Made by a program: the position numbers and the translations under genes. A stretch of 64,000 bases of DNA from Salegentibacter salegens (lineage in GTDB: Bacteria; Bacteroidota; Bacteroidia; Flavobacteriales; Flavobacteriaceae). The DNA lies in the NCBI RefSeq assembly GCF_900142975.1, contig NZ_LT670848.1, positions 2,046,001 to 2,110,000 on the forward strand. Reading direction: 5' to 3'. The notes under the pieces are model-generated. The model was not told the DNA's origin. It was given only the letters and a program-made list of their open reading frames with translations, and searched no databases. Shown here in pieces: positions 16,117 to 24,002 of this stretch; positions within the stretch are counted from its first letter, which is position 1; each line of letters begins with the position of its first letter.

Positions 16117-17406
16117 CTAAACGCTCTTTAGTAAATTGGATAATTTCTGAGTAAGATTTTTCCTGTGGTATTGCTGCATATCGCCAGTTACAAAGTTACT
16201 TTCCCCTCTTTTATAAGCTTCGTAATGAGTTAAAATTAGACTTTTAAGTCTGTCTTTCTCTGAATATTGAAAATATTCGCCGGAACCGCTTTCCTTTAAT
16301 ATTTGCTCAACATCCCATTTTTGTGGGCCAATGGCTAAAATTGGTCGTTTAGCCATTAAATATTCAAATAATTTCCCCGGAATAATACCGCGGGTTTCTT
16401 GGCTATCAATTTCAATTAATAATAATAACCTGCTTTTTTGCTGAAGAACGATTGCTTGTTTATGACTTACATAACCCAATAATTGAAGCTTCTCCCCTAA
16501 TCCAACAGATTTAATTGAAGTAATTATTTCTTCACTTACCGTACCGGCTAATTTTAATTCCAGGTCTTCTGCGAAAGCAGAATTCTCTTTTGTAAGCTTT
16601 GCTATGGCTTTCCAAAGATTCTTGGGGTTTCTTTCTGAAAGCAAAGAACCAATATGAGAAATACTGAATTTAGTATCTAATTTACTGGTTTGTGCTTTAT
16701 TCTCATCAGCATCAAATCCGTTGGTTATTACGCTTATAGGTTTCCTGGTCTTTTCAGCAAATTCAGCTTTTGTGGTAAAACTGGTGGTGATAATTTGATC
16801 GGCAGCATTTAATACTTCCCTTTCCAGGCCTATGTGCTTTTGTTTACTGTTTTCGGTAAGCTTCAACTTTTTATGATACCCAATTTGTGTCCAGGGATCA
16901 CGAAAATCGGCTATCCACTTTAAGTCGAGTTCCTTTTTAAGCTTTAAACCAATAAGGTGTAAACTATGCGGCGGTCCCGTTGTTATTATCTTCTTGATCC
17001 CTTCCTCTTCCAAATAAGTTTTCAGGAATTTTACCGATGGCTTTATCCAAAATTTTCTGGCATCAGGAATAAATAAATTACCACGGATAAAAAGCAAGGA
17101 TTTCTGTAATAAAGACTGATTTTTCTCAGCAGCAATAATCCCTTTACTTATAGTTTTAGTCTGGTTTTTGGCCAGGAATCCGGCTAATTGATAAGGTTCT
17201 AAAATAGGTTTCTTAAGAATAGTTATTCCCTCCGGGATTTCACTTTCTAAAGAATCATCTAACATAGGGTAATTAGGATTTTCAGGAATAAAAACTACAG
17301 GTTCAATCCCGTAATCCCGTAAATACTTTACAAACTTAAGCCAGCGCTGCACGCCGGGACCACCGGCCGGTGGCCAATAATAAGTTATGATGAGTACCTT
17401 TTCCAT
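16117..17406 (-). CDS. glycosyltransferase, family 4-like
   Basis: 429 residues, GT-B fold. The N-terminal domain starts VLIITYYWPPAGGPGVQRWLKFVKYL, the glycine-rich acceptor loop of GT4-like enzymes. The C-terminal nucleotide-sugar domain includes SHIGSLLSERNPK, the LGYVSHKQAI segment and IPGKLFEYLMAKRPILAIG, where E of the EX7E-like region contacts the donor. The enzyme is cytoplasmic or membrane-associated. It lies between YfhO (8 bases upstream) and the flippase (4 bases downstream), suggesting synthesis of a surface glycan. Donor and acceptor cannot be told from sequence. Confidence 0.87.
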   Translation of the reverse strand: MEKVLIITYYWPPAGGPGVQRWLKFVKYLRDYGIEPVVFIPENPNYPMLDDSLESEIPEGITILKKPILEPYQLAGFLAKNQTKTISKGIIAAEKNQSLLQKSLLFIRGNLFIPDARKFWIKPSVKFLKTYLEEEGIKKIITTGPPHSLHLIGLKLKKELDLKWIADFRDPWTQIGYHKKLKLTENSKQKHIGLEREVLNAADQIITTSFTTKAEFAEKTRKPISVITNGFDADENKAQTSKLDTKFSISHIGSLLSERNPKNLWKAIAKLTKENSAFAEDLELKLAGTVSEEIITSIKSVGLGEKLQLLGYVSHKQAIVLQQKSRLLLLIEIDSQETRGIIPGKLFEYLMAKRPILAIGPQKWDVEQILKESGSGEYFQYSEKDRLKSLILTHYEAYKRGESNFVTGDMQQYHRKNLTQKLSNLLKSV

Positions 17407-17414
17407 TTAAGAAC

Positions 17415-19835
17415 TTATTCCCTCTTTCGTGATTTATAGTAAAATCCGCCTAGAATAATTAAAACCAATATTATAGAACTTGCCAGGGCAATGCTGCTCC
17501 CGGTATTTACTACTTCGGGTTCAAATCTAAAAGTTACGGTATGCTCGCCCGCAGGAATATTCATAGCTCGTAATAAATAATTTGCCCGAACGTGTTCCAC
17601 TTTTTCCCCATCTAAATATGCCTGCCAACCCGGTTGGTAATACATTTCAGAGAAAATCGCAAACTGAGGTGCAGAAGTATTGATTTTGTAAACCAATTCA
17701 TTCGGCTGATAGCTTTGCAATTGAATTTCTGCATTTCCGGTCGCTTCGAAACCTGCAGAAACTTCACTCTCAAATTCTGAATTTATAACCGCTGTATTTT
17801 GAAGATCAACTTCTTTTAAATTCAATATTTCCTCGTTAGCAGATTCTACCCAATTAATATTATTTACAAACCAGGCATTTCCAAACGTGTTGGGATTTTC
17901 CTGGGCTTGTGGTGATCCCTGTTCAGAAGGAACTATAAAATATTTTGCATTCAGCATATTTAAAATTTCCATATTGTTTTGTGAAATATAGAAATCATAT
18001 AAATCCTGCATTCGGCCAGGTTTGGCGGCGTGATAACCACCTATTGCATTATGGAAATAAGAAGTTCTTCCCGTATTAAAAGGACTTCCGGAAACATCAA
18101 AAACCCGGTAGTGAGCATCATCCTGTAAAATTTGCTGATCGGCTTCGTTAGGCTGAAACGGTCGATCCATTTGGCTGGCATTTACAAAATCATCGTTGTT
18201 TACATAACGTTTATCAACAGGAATAAGATCTACAAGAATCAAAAGCGCCAAAGCCGGAACCAGCCAGTTCTGCGTGATTTTCTTTTCTATATATAACCAA
18301 ACTGCCGCTGCTGTTAATGCCGAAAAGATGAGCGACCTAATAAGGTCTTCGGTATAAATAGCTTTTCTATCTTCTTTAAGCGCTCTAACGAAATCGGCTC
18401 CCAGTTGCTGAATTAAAGCTGAATCTCCCGCCCCGCTAAAATCAAATAATACTGAACGGAAAAGCAATAAAGCAAGCCCTATTCCTCCTAAGATAATACT
18501 AGTCCATTTAAGCGCGTATACTTTTGTCTCTTTTTGAATTTTTACTGAAAATAGTCTTGAAATACCAACTATGGCAATTAATGGAATACAGATATTGAAG
18601 ATTACCTGTATAGATGTAACTGCTCTAAACTTGTTATATAAAGGAATATAATTAATAAAAAACTCAGTAAAAAAGCCGAAGTTCTTTCCCCAGGAAAGAA
18701 TTAGCGCCAGAACACTTCCGCCAACAATCCACCATTTTAAACGTCCTCTAACCAGGTAAAGCGCGAAAATAAAGAAGAATATCATTGTAGAGCCAACATA
18801 TAACTGTGAACCAGCTACATAAGGCTGATCACCCCAATAGGTTGGCGCATTTTTAGCAAAATCAGCTGCCTGAACAGGAGAAGCACCAAGTTTAATCAGA
18901 GAATCATAAATTTTAGCATCTTTCCCAATATCTTCAGCATTAGAACCACCCATAAATCGGGGTATAAAAACTCCAATGGTTTCTGCTATACCATAACTAT
19001 AATTAGTAATATAATCGAAAGTTAAACCGGCAGCAGGTTTATCTGAACCATCAGAAGAAATTGTTAAGCCCGTATCGCCTCGCGTACTATGCGCAGTATA
19101 TTCCTGCGTAGCGAGTAAATTGGTAGCATTAGCTCCAATTGCCAGCACTACAGCCACAACCATTACTCCTAAAGCTTTAAAGAATTTTGGAAGTATATTT
19201 TTTCGGTATGCATCAACTAAATATGAGATTCCCAGAACGATAACCAGAAGCAGTAAATAATACGTCATCTGGAAGTGGTTCGCGCCTATTTGCAGGGCCA
19301 TTGCCAACGATAATAATAAAAATCCCCATAAATATTTTTGCCTGAATGTGAGGATTATTCCACCTAAAACCATGGGCATATAGGCTATTGCATGGGCTTT
19401 GGCATTATGCCCAACTCCTAAAATTATTATGAGATAAGTAGAAAACCCAAAGGCCAGTGCGCCTAAAAATGCAAGCCTGAAGTCGAGTTTTAAACAGAGT
19501 AAAAGAATATAAAAACCAATAAAATAGAGAAAAAGATAATCGGCCGGTCTTGGTAAAAACCGAAGAAGAGAATCAAGTTTCTTTACATAGTTATGCGGGT
19601 AGTAAGCACCTAATTGAAATGTAGGCATTCCTCCAAAAGCAGAATCGGTCCAATAAGGTTCCTGGCCGGTTTGGTCACGAAAATCGTTTTGTTCTTTGGC
19701 CATCCCGATGTACTGAACGATATCACTCTGGAAAATTTTTTTCCCCTCAAGAACAGGACTAAAATAAAATAAAGAAACTATAACGAAGCCTACCAAAACG
19801 AGAAGATGCGGTAGAAACTTTTTAAGATTGGCCAT
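17415..19835 (-). CDS. YfhO-family membrane protein
   Basis: 806 residues with about 12-13 membrane segments in the first 540 and a large extracytoplasmic beta domain at 550-775, then a last membrane helix (about 780-800). Ends with the family motif ANYLLRAMNIPAGEHTVTFRFEP. YfhO proteins belong to the GT-C superfamily; in Gram-positives they help transfer sugars onto teichoic acids, so a role in glycosylating a surface polymer or protein is plausible here. It is cotranscribed with the downstream glycosyltransferase (8-base gap). Confidence 0.85.
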   Translation of the reverse strand: MANLKKFLPHLLVLVGFVIVSLFYFSPVLEGKKIFQSDIVQYIGMAKEQNDFRDQTGQEPYWTDSAFGGMPTFQLGAYYPHNYVKKLDSLLRFLPRPADYLFLYFIGFYILLLCLKLDFRLAFLGALAFGFSTYLIIILGVGHNAKAHAIAYMPMVLGGIILTFRQKYLWGFLLLSLAMALQIGANHFQMTYYLLLLVIVLGISYLVDAYRKNILPKFFKALGVMVVAVVLAIGANATNLLATQEYTAHSTRGDTGLTISSDGSDKPAAGLTFDYITNYSYGIAETIGVFIPRFMGGSNAEDIGKDAKIYDSLIKLGASPVQAADFAKNAPTYWGDQPYVAGSQLYVGSTMIFFFIFALYLVRGRLKWWIVGGSVLALILSWGKNFGFFTEFFINYIPLYNKFRAVTSIQVIFNICIPLIAIVGISRLFSVKIQKETKVYALKWTSIILGGIGLALLLFRSVLFDFSGAGDSALIQQLGADFVRALKEDRKAIYTEDLIRSLIFSALTAAAVWLYIEKKITQNWLVPALALLILVDLIPVDKRYVNNDDFVNASQMDRPFQPNEADQQILQDDAHYRVFDVSGSPFNTGRTSYFHNAIGGYHAAKPGRMQDLYDFYISQNNMEILNMLNAKYFIVPSEQGSPQAQENPNTFGNAWFVNNINWVESANEEILNLKEVDLQNTAVINSEFESEVSAGFEATGNAEIQLQSYQPNELVYKINTSAPQFAIFSEMYYQPGWQAYLDGEKVEHVRANYLLRAMNIPAGEHTVTFRFEPEVVNTGSSIALASSIILVLIILGGFYYKSRKRE

Positions 19836-19915
19836 CTGGAATTTTTTAGATCACTTTCTGTTTAAACTGAATGGGCAGCTTCTTCCCTATTCAATATAAA
19901 AAATTGATCCCGAAA

Positions 19916-20191
19916 TTAATCAATTTCCTCGTAATCTATATATTCCCCAACGTTTTTATTAGATTTCCTGCCGCTTTTCGGCTTTTTGTCAATAATTACT
20001 TTTCCTTCTTTTTTTTGAGATGCGGGACCTTGTTGTTGCCTGAATTGTTGCTCAAAACGTTTGCCCATTTTCCGCAAAAAGTATTTGAGAATAAGCGGAC
20101 CAAACCATTTAATTGACATTTTAAAAGCAAAATATACTAATAGAATGATTAGAATCGTTTGTAATACATCGGAAAAAGAAGCTTCTAACAT
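19916..20191 (-). CDS. DUF4834 family small membrane protein
   Basis: 91 residues from ATG at 20191: one membrane segment (about 8-28, FSDVLQTILIILLVYFAFKM) and a basic C-terminal tail with FLRKMGKRFEQQFRQQQG then Lys-rich sequence ending in an acidic GEYIDYEEID. That order is typical of DUF4834, a Bacteroidota family of unknown function. A longer frame begins at a TTG (20209), but this codon is part of the -7 box, so the internal ATG is chosen. It is the first gene of the YfhO-glycosyltransferase-flippase run (80-base gap). Confidence 0.75.
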   Translation of the reverse strand: MLEASFSDVLQTILIILLVYFAFKMSIKWFGPLILKYFLRKMGKRFEQQFRQQQGPASQKKEGKVIIDKKPKSGRKSNKNVGEYIDYEEID

Positions 20192-20206
20192 TTTCAGGTC
20201 TTTATG

Positions 20207-20214
20207 CAAAAATA
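20207..20214 (-). promoter_or_regulatory. -7 promoter box of the DUF4834-YfhO cluster
   Basis: Minus-strand TATTTTTG, 16 bases before the ATG at 20191; divergent from the box at 20269 for the outer-membrane protein. Confidence 0.5.
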
Positions 20215-20268
20215 AAAATAAGCCTTGAGAATAGCAGCTTTCGGCTCCTAAAAAAATAATAAATCTAC

Positions 20269-20276
20269 TATCTTTG
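20269..20276 (+). promoter_or_regulatory. -7 promoter box of the outer-membrane protein gene
   Basis: TATCTTTG matches TAnnTTTG 22 bases before ATG 20298, and contains the TTG that would begin a longer frame. Confidence 0.55.
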
Positions 20277-20297
20277 AAAGTAACAAACCAATCTAAT

Positions 20298-21272
20298 ATG
20301 CACTATTTAAAAGTAGGTATCGCTTTTATTTTCTTCGGAATTTTTAGCGCAAACGCGCAATACACTGAAACCATTAACTCCAATCGTCCCGGGGAATCCC
20401 AGGGCGCTTATGCCGTGGGTAAAAACGTGTTGCAGCTTGAGGCAGGAGCTTATATGGGAAACGATAATCATACATTATTTAATAGTGATACAGATATTTT
20501 AGGTGCAAGTTACGGTTTACGATACGGATTTTTAACCGAAATCCTGGAACTTAATTTTTTTGGTTCTTTTCAGGATCAGGTTACATCTATTCCCGTGGGT
20601 AACGGTGCAGATGAATTTAAAGCCACAAACTTTAAGACTAACACCATAGGTGCTAAATTTTTACTTTTTGATCCTAGCGTGAGTGTTAAAGAGAGAGAAG
20701 TAAATCTCTATAGCTGGAAAGCGAATCAACGTATGAATTTACGCAGTTTAATTCCTGCCGTATCTGTTTATGCAGGCGCTAATTTTAGCTGGTGGGAAAA
20801 TCCTTATATGTTTGAGGGAGAATCCATAATTAGTCCGAAAGCTGCTTTAATTACACAACATAACTGGGGCCGATGGGTATTAGTTATGAATTTTATTGCC
20901 GATAAGTTTACCGAAGAATTTCCATCTTACGGAGGAGTATTCACACTTACCCACGCCGTAACGCCTAAATTTGCGGTTTTTGGTGAGTTCCAAACTTATA
21001 TAAGTGATTTATATGCCGATGATTTAGTACGTGGCGGTGCTGCTTATTTATTCGGAAAAGATTTTCAACTGGATATTTCAGGGCTGGTTAATTTTAAAGA
21101 TACGCCATCTCGTTGGCAAGTAGCCGCAGGAGTTTCTTATCGATTCGATTTTCATGAAGATGATGAATATATTGAAGATACCTACGAAGGAAAAAGAAAT
21201 AAACGTGGGGAAGAACTCGAAGAAACCGGATTTTACAAAGAAGATGAAGAAGGAGATGGTTCAGATGAATAA
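20298..21272 (+). CDS. outer-membrane beta-barrel protein (MetA-pathway transporter-like)
   Basis: 324 residues from ATG 20298: a signal peptide of about 22 residues ending SANAQ, then repeated amphipathic beta strands (alternating hydrophobic and Gly/Asn turns). The opening TETINSNRPGESQGAYAVGKNVLQLEAG is the hallmark of the flavobacterial group assigned to the phenol-degradation MetA-like transporter family. The C-terminal 40 residues are very acidic, which is unusual for a barrel and may be periplasmic. Substrate unknown. A TTG at 20274 in frame is rejected because it belongs to the promoter box. Confidence 0.75.
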   Translation: MHYLKVGIAFIFFGIFSANAQYTETINSNRPGESQGAYAVGKNVLQLEAGAYMGNDNHTLFNSDTDILGASYGLRYGFLTEILELNFFGSFQDQVTSIPVGNGADEFKATNFKTNTIGAKFLLFDPSVSVKEREVNLYSWKANQRMNLRSLIPAVSVYAGANFSWWENPYMFEGESIISPKAALITQHNWGRWVLVMNFIADKFTEEFPSYGGVFTLTHAVTPKFAVFGEFQTYISDLYADDLVRGGAAYLFGKDFQLDISGLVNFKDTPSRWQVAAGVSYRFDFHEDDEYIEDTYEGKRNKRGEELEETGFYKEDEEGDGSDE

Positions 21273-21307
21273 ATCTCAACCTTATTTTTCTTAAAAATAA
21301 GAAACAG

Positions 21308-21437
21308 AAAAACCGTTTAAAAAATTCTTCTTTTTAACGTCATTCTGAATTTATTTTCAGAATCTAGTTTCATTTAAACTTAGAAGCTGAAATAAATTCA
21401 GCTTGACGTCTTTAAGATTATTCTTTAAACGGTTTTT
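21308..21437. repeat. terminator-like stem enclosing a pair of inverted REP-like hairpins
   Basis: Outer arms AAAAACCGTTTAAA (21308-21321) and exact complement (21424-21437). Inside: hairpin GTCATTCTGAATTTATTTTCAGAATC (21339-21364) and the inverted GAAGCTGAAATAAATTCAGCTTGAC (21383-21407). It lies between the convergent ends of the outer-membrane protein and the acyltransferase gene. Same architecture as 9209-9337. Confidence 0.65.
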
Positions 21438-21462
21438 AAAGCTTTATTTCAATAAGTAATAT

Positions 21463-22728
21463 CTACTCTTTGCTCGCCATAGCGGCAGAAACAGAAGCAG
21501 ATAATCTTTTATAAGTTCCGTTTTCTAAACGCTCTCTAATTGCTGAAAAAGCAACCAACGTTTCTTCTATATCCTGAATGGTATGAGAAGCGGTAGGAAT
21601 CATTCTCAACAAAATAAGTCCTTTTGGAATTACCGGATAAACTACAATAGAACAGAACACTCCGTGATTTTCCCTTAGATCTTTTACCAAAGCCATAGCT
21701 TCAGGTATACTTCCTTTTAAGTATACAGGAGTCACACAACTTTGCGTGGTTCCAATATCAAATCCGTTTTCTTTAAGTCCGTTTTGAAGCGCATTTACAT
21801 TCTTCCAAAGCTTTTCTTTAAGCTCTGGCATTGTTCTTAACATTTCCAAACGTTTTAATGCACCAACCACCAATTGCATTTGCAATGATTTCGCGAACAT
21901 TTGTGAACGTAAATTATATTTTAAATAGTCAATAATTTCTTTATCGGCTGCAATAAATGCTCCGGTACTGGCCAAAGATTTTGCAAAAGTGGCGAAATAT
22001 ACATCGATATCATCCTGAATTCCCTGCTCCTCGCCTGCTCCGGCTCCTGTTTTACCAAGGGTTCCAAAACCGTGAGCATCATCTACAAAAAGTCTGAAAT
22101 TATATTTTTTCTTCAGCTCTACGATTTCCTTTAATCTTCCCTGCTCTCCACGCATTCCAAAAACACCTTCAGAAATCAATAAAATTCCTCCGCCGGTTTG
22201 TTCTGCAATTTTAGTAGCGCGCTGCAGGTTCTTCTCTATACTTTCAAGGTCGTTGTGTTTATAAGTAAAACGCTGACCTAAATGTAGTCTCACTCCATCA
22301 ATAATACAGGCGTGGGCATCAACATCGTATACAATAACATCTGCTTTAGAAACCAACGCATCTATGGTAGAAACCATTCCCTGGTAACCAAAATTAAGCA
22401 GGTAAGCCGATTGTTTATGAACAAAAGAAGCCAGTTCGTCCTGCAGTTTTTCGTGCAACTGAGTGTGGCCACTCATCATCCTTGCACCCATTGGGTACGC
22501 CGAGCCATATTCTGCGGCAGCTTCAGCATCTACTTTTCTTACTTCGGGATGATTGGCAAGCCCCAGGTAGTCGTTAATACTCCAGGTTATTACTTCTTTT
22601 CCTCTAAATTTCATTCGGTTAGAAATTGGCCCTTCAAGCTTAGGAAATACAAAATATCCTTCTGCCTGCTCTGCCCATTTTCCTAATGGTCCTTTATCTT
22701 TATATATTTTTTCAAATAAATCCCTCAT
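21463..22728 (-). CDS. alpha-oxoamine synthase, candidate cysteate acyltransferase (capnine synthesis)
   Basis: 421 residues, PLP-dependent fold type I, of the family of serine palmitoyltransferase, 2-amino-3-ketobutyrate CoA ligase and AONS. PLP-binding features: stacking H139 in DAHACIIDG, DDAHGFGTLG (216-225) and Schiff-base K250 in FAKSLASTGAF. Such enzymes condense an amino acid with an acyl thioester. In Flavobacterium johnsoniae a protein of this family is the cysteate acyltransferase needed for sulfonolipids and efficient gliding. The neighbouring cysteine-synthase-like gene supports this role over serine palmitoyltransferase, but sequence alone does not prove the substrate. A C-terminal extension (GTYKRLSASVSAAMASKE) follows the core. 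Confidence 0.75.
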   Translation of the reverse strand: MRDLFEKIYKDKGPLGKWAEQAEGYFVFPKLEGPISNRMKFRGKEVITWSINDYLGLANHPEVRKVDAEAAAEYGSAYPMGARMMSGHTQLHEKLQDELASFVHKQSAYLLNFGYQGMVSTIDALVSKADVIVYDVDAHACIIDGVRLHLGQRFTYKHNDLESIEKNLQRATKIAEQTGGGILLISEGVFGMRGEQGRLKEIVELKKKYNFRLFVDDAHGFGTLGKTGAGAGEEQGIQDDIDVYFATFAKSLASTGAFIAADKEIIDYLKYNLRSQMFAKSLQMQLVVGALKRLEMLRTMPELKEKLWKNVNALQNGLKENGFDIGTTQSCVTPVYLKGSIPEAMALVKDLRENHGVFCSIVVYPVIPKGLILLRMIPTASHTIQDIEETLVAFSAIRERLENGTYKRLSASVSAAMASKE

Positions 22729-22750
22729 CGATCTTTTTTTAGTCGAGCCG

Positions 22751-22783
22751 CAAAAATACTTAAAATTGGCTCAATTGTACAAA
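22751..22783 (-). promoter_or_regulatory. promoter of the alpha-oxoamine synthase gene
   Basis: Minus-strand TATTTTTG (-7 box, 22751-22758) preceded at 21 bases by TTTG (-33 box, 22780-22783), among the best two-box promoters in the window. The leader is about 20 bases. Confidence 0.6.
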
Positions 22784-22812
22784 GTTATTTATTCAGCAAA
22801 TTCAAATAAAAG

Positions 22813-22838
22813 AAAAGCATCCTATGCGGGATGCTTTT
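22813..22838 (-). terminator. terminator of the cysteine-synthase-like gene
   Basis: AAAAGCATCC-tatgc-GGGATGCTTTT hairpin; on the minus strand it is followed by a T-rich tract. It separates the two putative capnine genes into two transcripts. Confidence 0.7.
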
Positions 22839-22874
22839 GTAAACTTTATTTCTGAATAAATGTCAAAATACTGG

Positions 22875-23915
22875 TTATTTTATAAATTCTATAGGCTGTG
22901 CCTCTATTTCATTTTTAGTATCAAAAAAGCCCTGTTCTTCCATCCAGTCGTCACTAAAGACTTTTCCCATATAGCGGGAACCGTGATCGGGAAATATTAC
23001 AACAACTTTACTATTTTCATCAAACTCTCCTTCTTCAGCAAGTTGTTTTAAACCCTGGGTGGCCGCGCCACTGGTGTAACCTACAAATAAACCTTCGGTT
23101 TTTGCAAGTTCCCGTGCTGTGTGCGCACTATCTTCGTCACTAACCTTAACAAAACGGTCAATAATTTCAAAATCTGTAGCCGATGGGATAAGGTTTTTCC
23201 CCAGCCCTTCTATTCTATATGGATAAATCTCCCCGGAATCAAATTCCTTAGTTTCATGATATTTCTTTAAAACAGAACCGTAAGCATCTATCCCAATTAC
23301 CTTCATTTCAGGATTTTGTTGTTTTAAATATCTCGCAGTTCCAGAAATTGTTCCTCCGGTACCGCTACAAGCAACAAGATGGGTTATTTTTCCTTCGGTT
23401 TGTTTCCAAATCTCAGGACCTGTAGAATTAAAATGAGCATCAATATTCAGCTCATTAAAATACTGGTTAATATAAACCGAACCTTTAGTTTCTGAATGCA
23501 ACCTTTTAGCAACCTGGTAATAAGACCTGGGATCGTCTGCTGAAACGTGTGCGGGACAAACATATACCTTGGCACCCATTACTTTTAGCATATCAATCTT
23601 ATCGTTAGAAGCTTTAGAACTAACTGCAAGAATACATTCGTAACCCTTTATAACACTAACCATCGCAATACTAAAACCGGTATTACCAGAAGTAGTTTCT
23701 ATAATGGTGCTGCCAGGTTTAAGAATGCCTTTTCTTTCGGCTTCTTCTATAATATAAAGTGCAATGCGGTCTTTAGCGGAATGTCCCGGATTAAAGGCTT
23801 CTACTTTAGCGAAGAACTCTCCTTTAAATTTCCGGGTTATTTTATTCAGTTGTATCAAAGGTGTATTGCCTATAAGTTGCAATACATTATCATATACTTG
23901 CAAATCTTCTTTCAT
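22875..23915 (-). CDS. cysteine synthase-like PLP enzyme, candidate cysteate synthase
   Basis: 346 residues, fold type II PLP enzyme. Opens with [15 protein letters not shown]; Schiff-base K48 lies in [11 protein letters not shown], where ordinary cysteine synthases have NPGGSVKDR; the substrate loop is TTSGNTGFS, and the phosphate-binding loop GTGGTISG is present. It lacks CBS domains and has a C-terminal extension (DDWMEEQGF). The altered loop and the position next to an alpha-oxoamine synthase suggest use of sulfite to make cysteate, the amino-acid precursor of capnine; this is inference. O-acetylserine sulfhydrylase or cystathionine beta-synthase activity is the alternative. Confidence 0.75.
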   Translation of the reverse strand: MKEDLQVYDNVLQLIGNTPLIQLNKITRKFKGEFFAKVEAFNPGHSAKDRIALYIIEEAERKGILKPGSTIIETTSGNTGFSIAMVSVIKGYECILAVSSKASNDKIDMLKVMGAKVYVCPAHVSADDPRSYYQVAKRLHSETKGSVYINQYFNELNIDAHFNSTGPEIWKQTEGKITHLVACSGTGGTISGTARYLKQQNPEMKVIGIDAYGSVLKKYHETKEFDSGEIYPYRIEGLGKNLIPSATDFEIIDRFVKVSDEDSAHTARELAKTEGLFVGYTSGAATQGLKQLAEEGEFDENSKVVVIFPDHGSRYMGKVFSDDWMEEQGFFDTKNEIEAQPIEFIK

Positions 23916-23954
23916 AAATCGAAGTTCTTTACAAAATTTGGGTTAACTAAGTCA

Positions 23955-23987
23955 CTCCTGTGAAGAGTGTAAAATCCCCCAAATTTA
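23955..23987 (-). promoter_or_regulatory. promoter and leader hairpin of the cysteine-synthase-like gene
   Basis: Minus-strand TAAATTTG at 23980-23987 fits the -7 box; a small hairpin CACTC-ttcacag-GAGTG follows in the roughly 60-base leader. It indicates transcription independent of the upstream peptidase gene. Confidence 0.4.
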
Positions 23988-24002
23988 AGGTAAATTTTTT
24001 AA

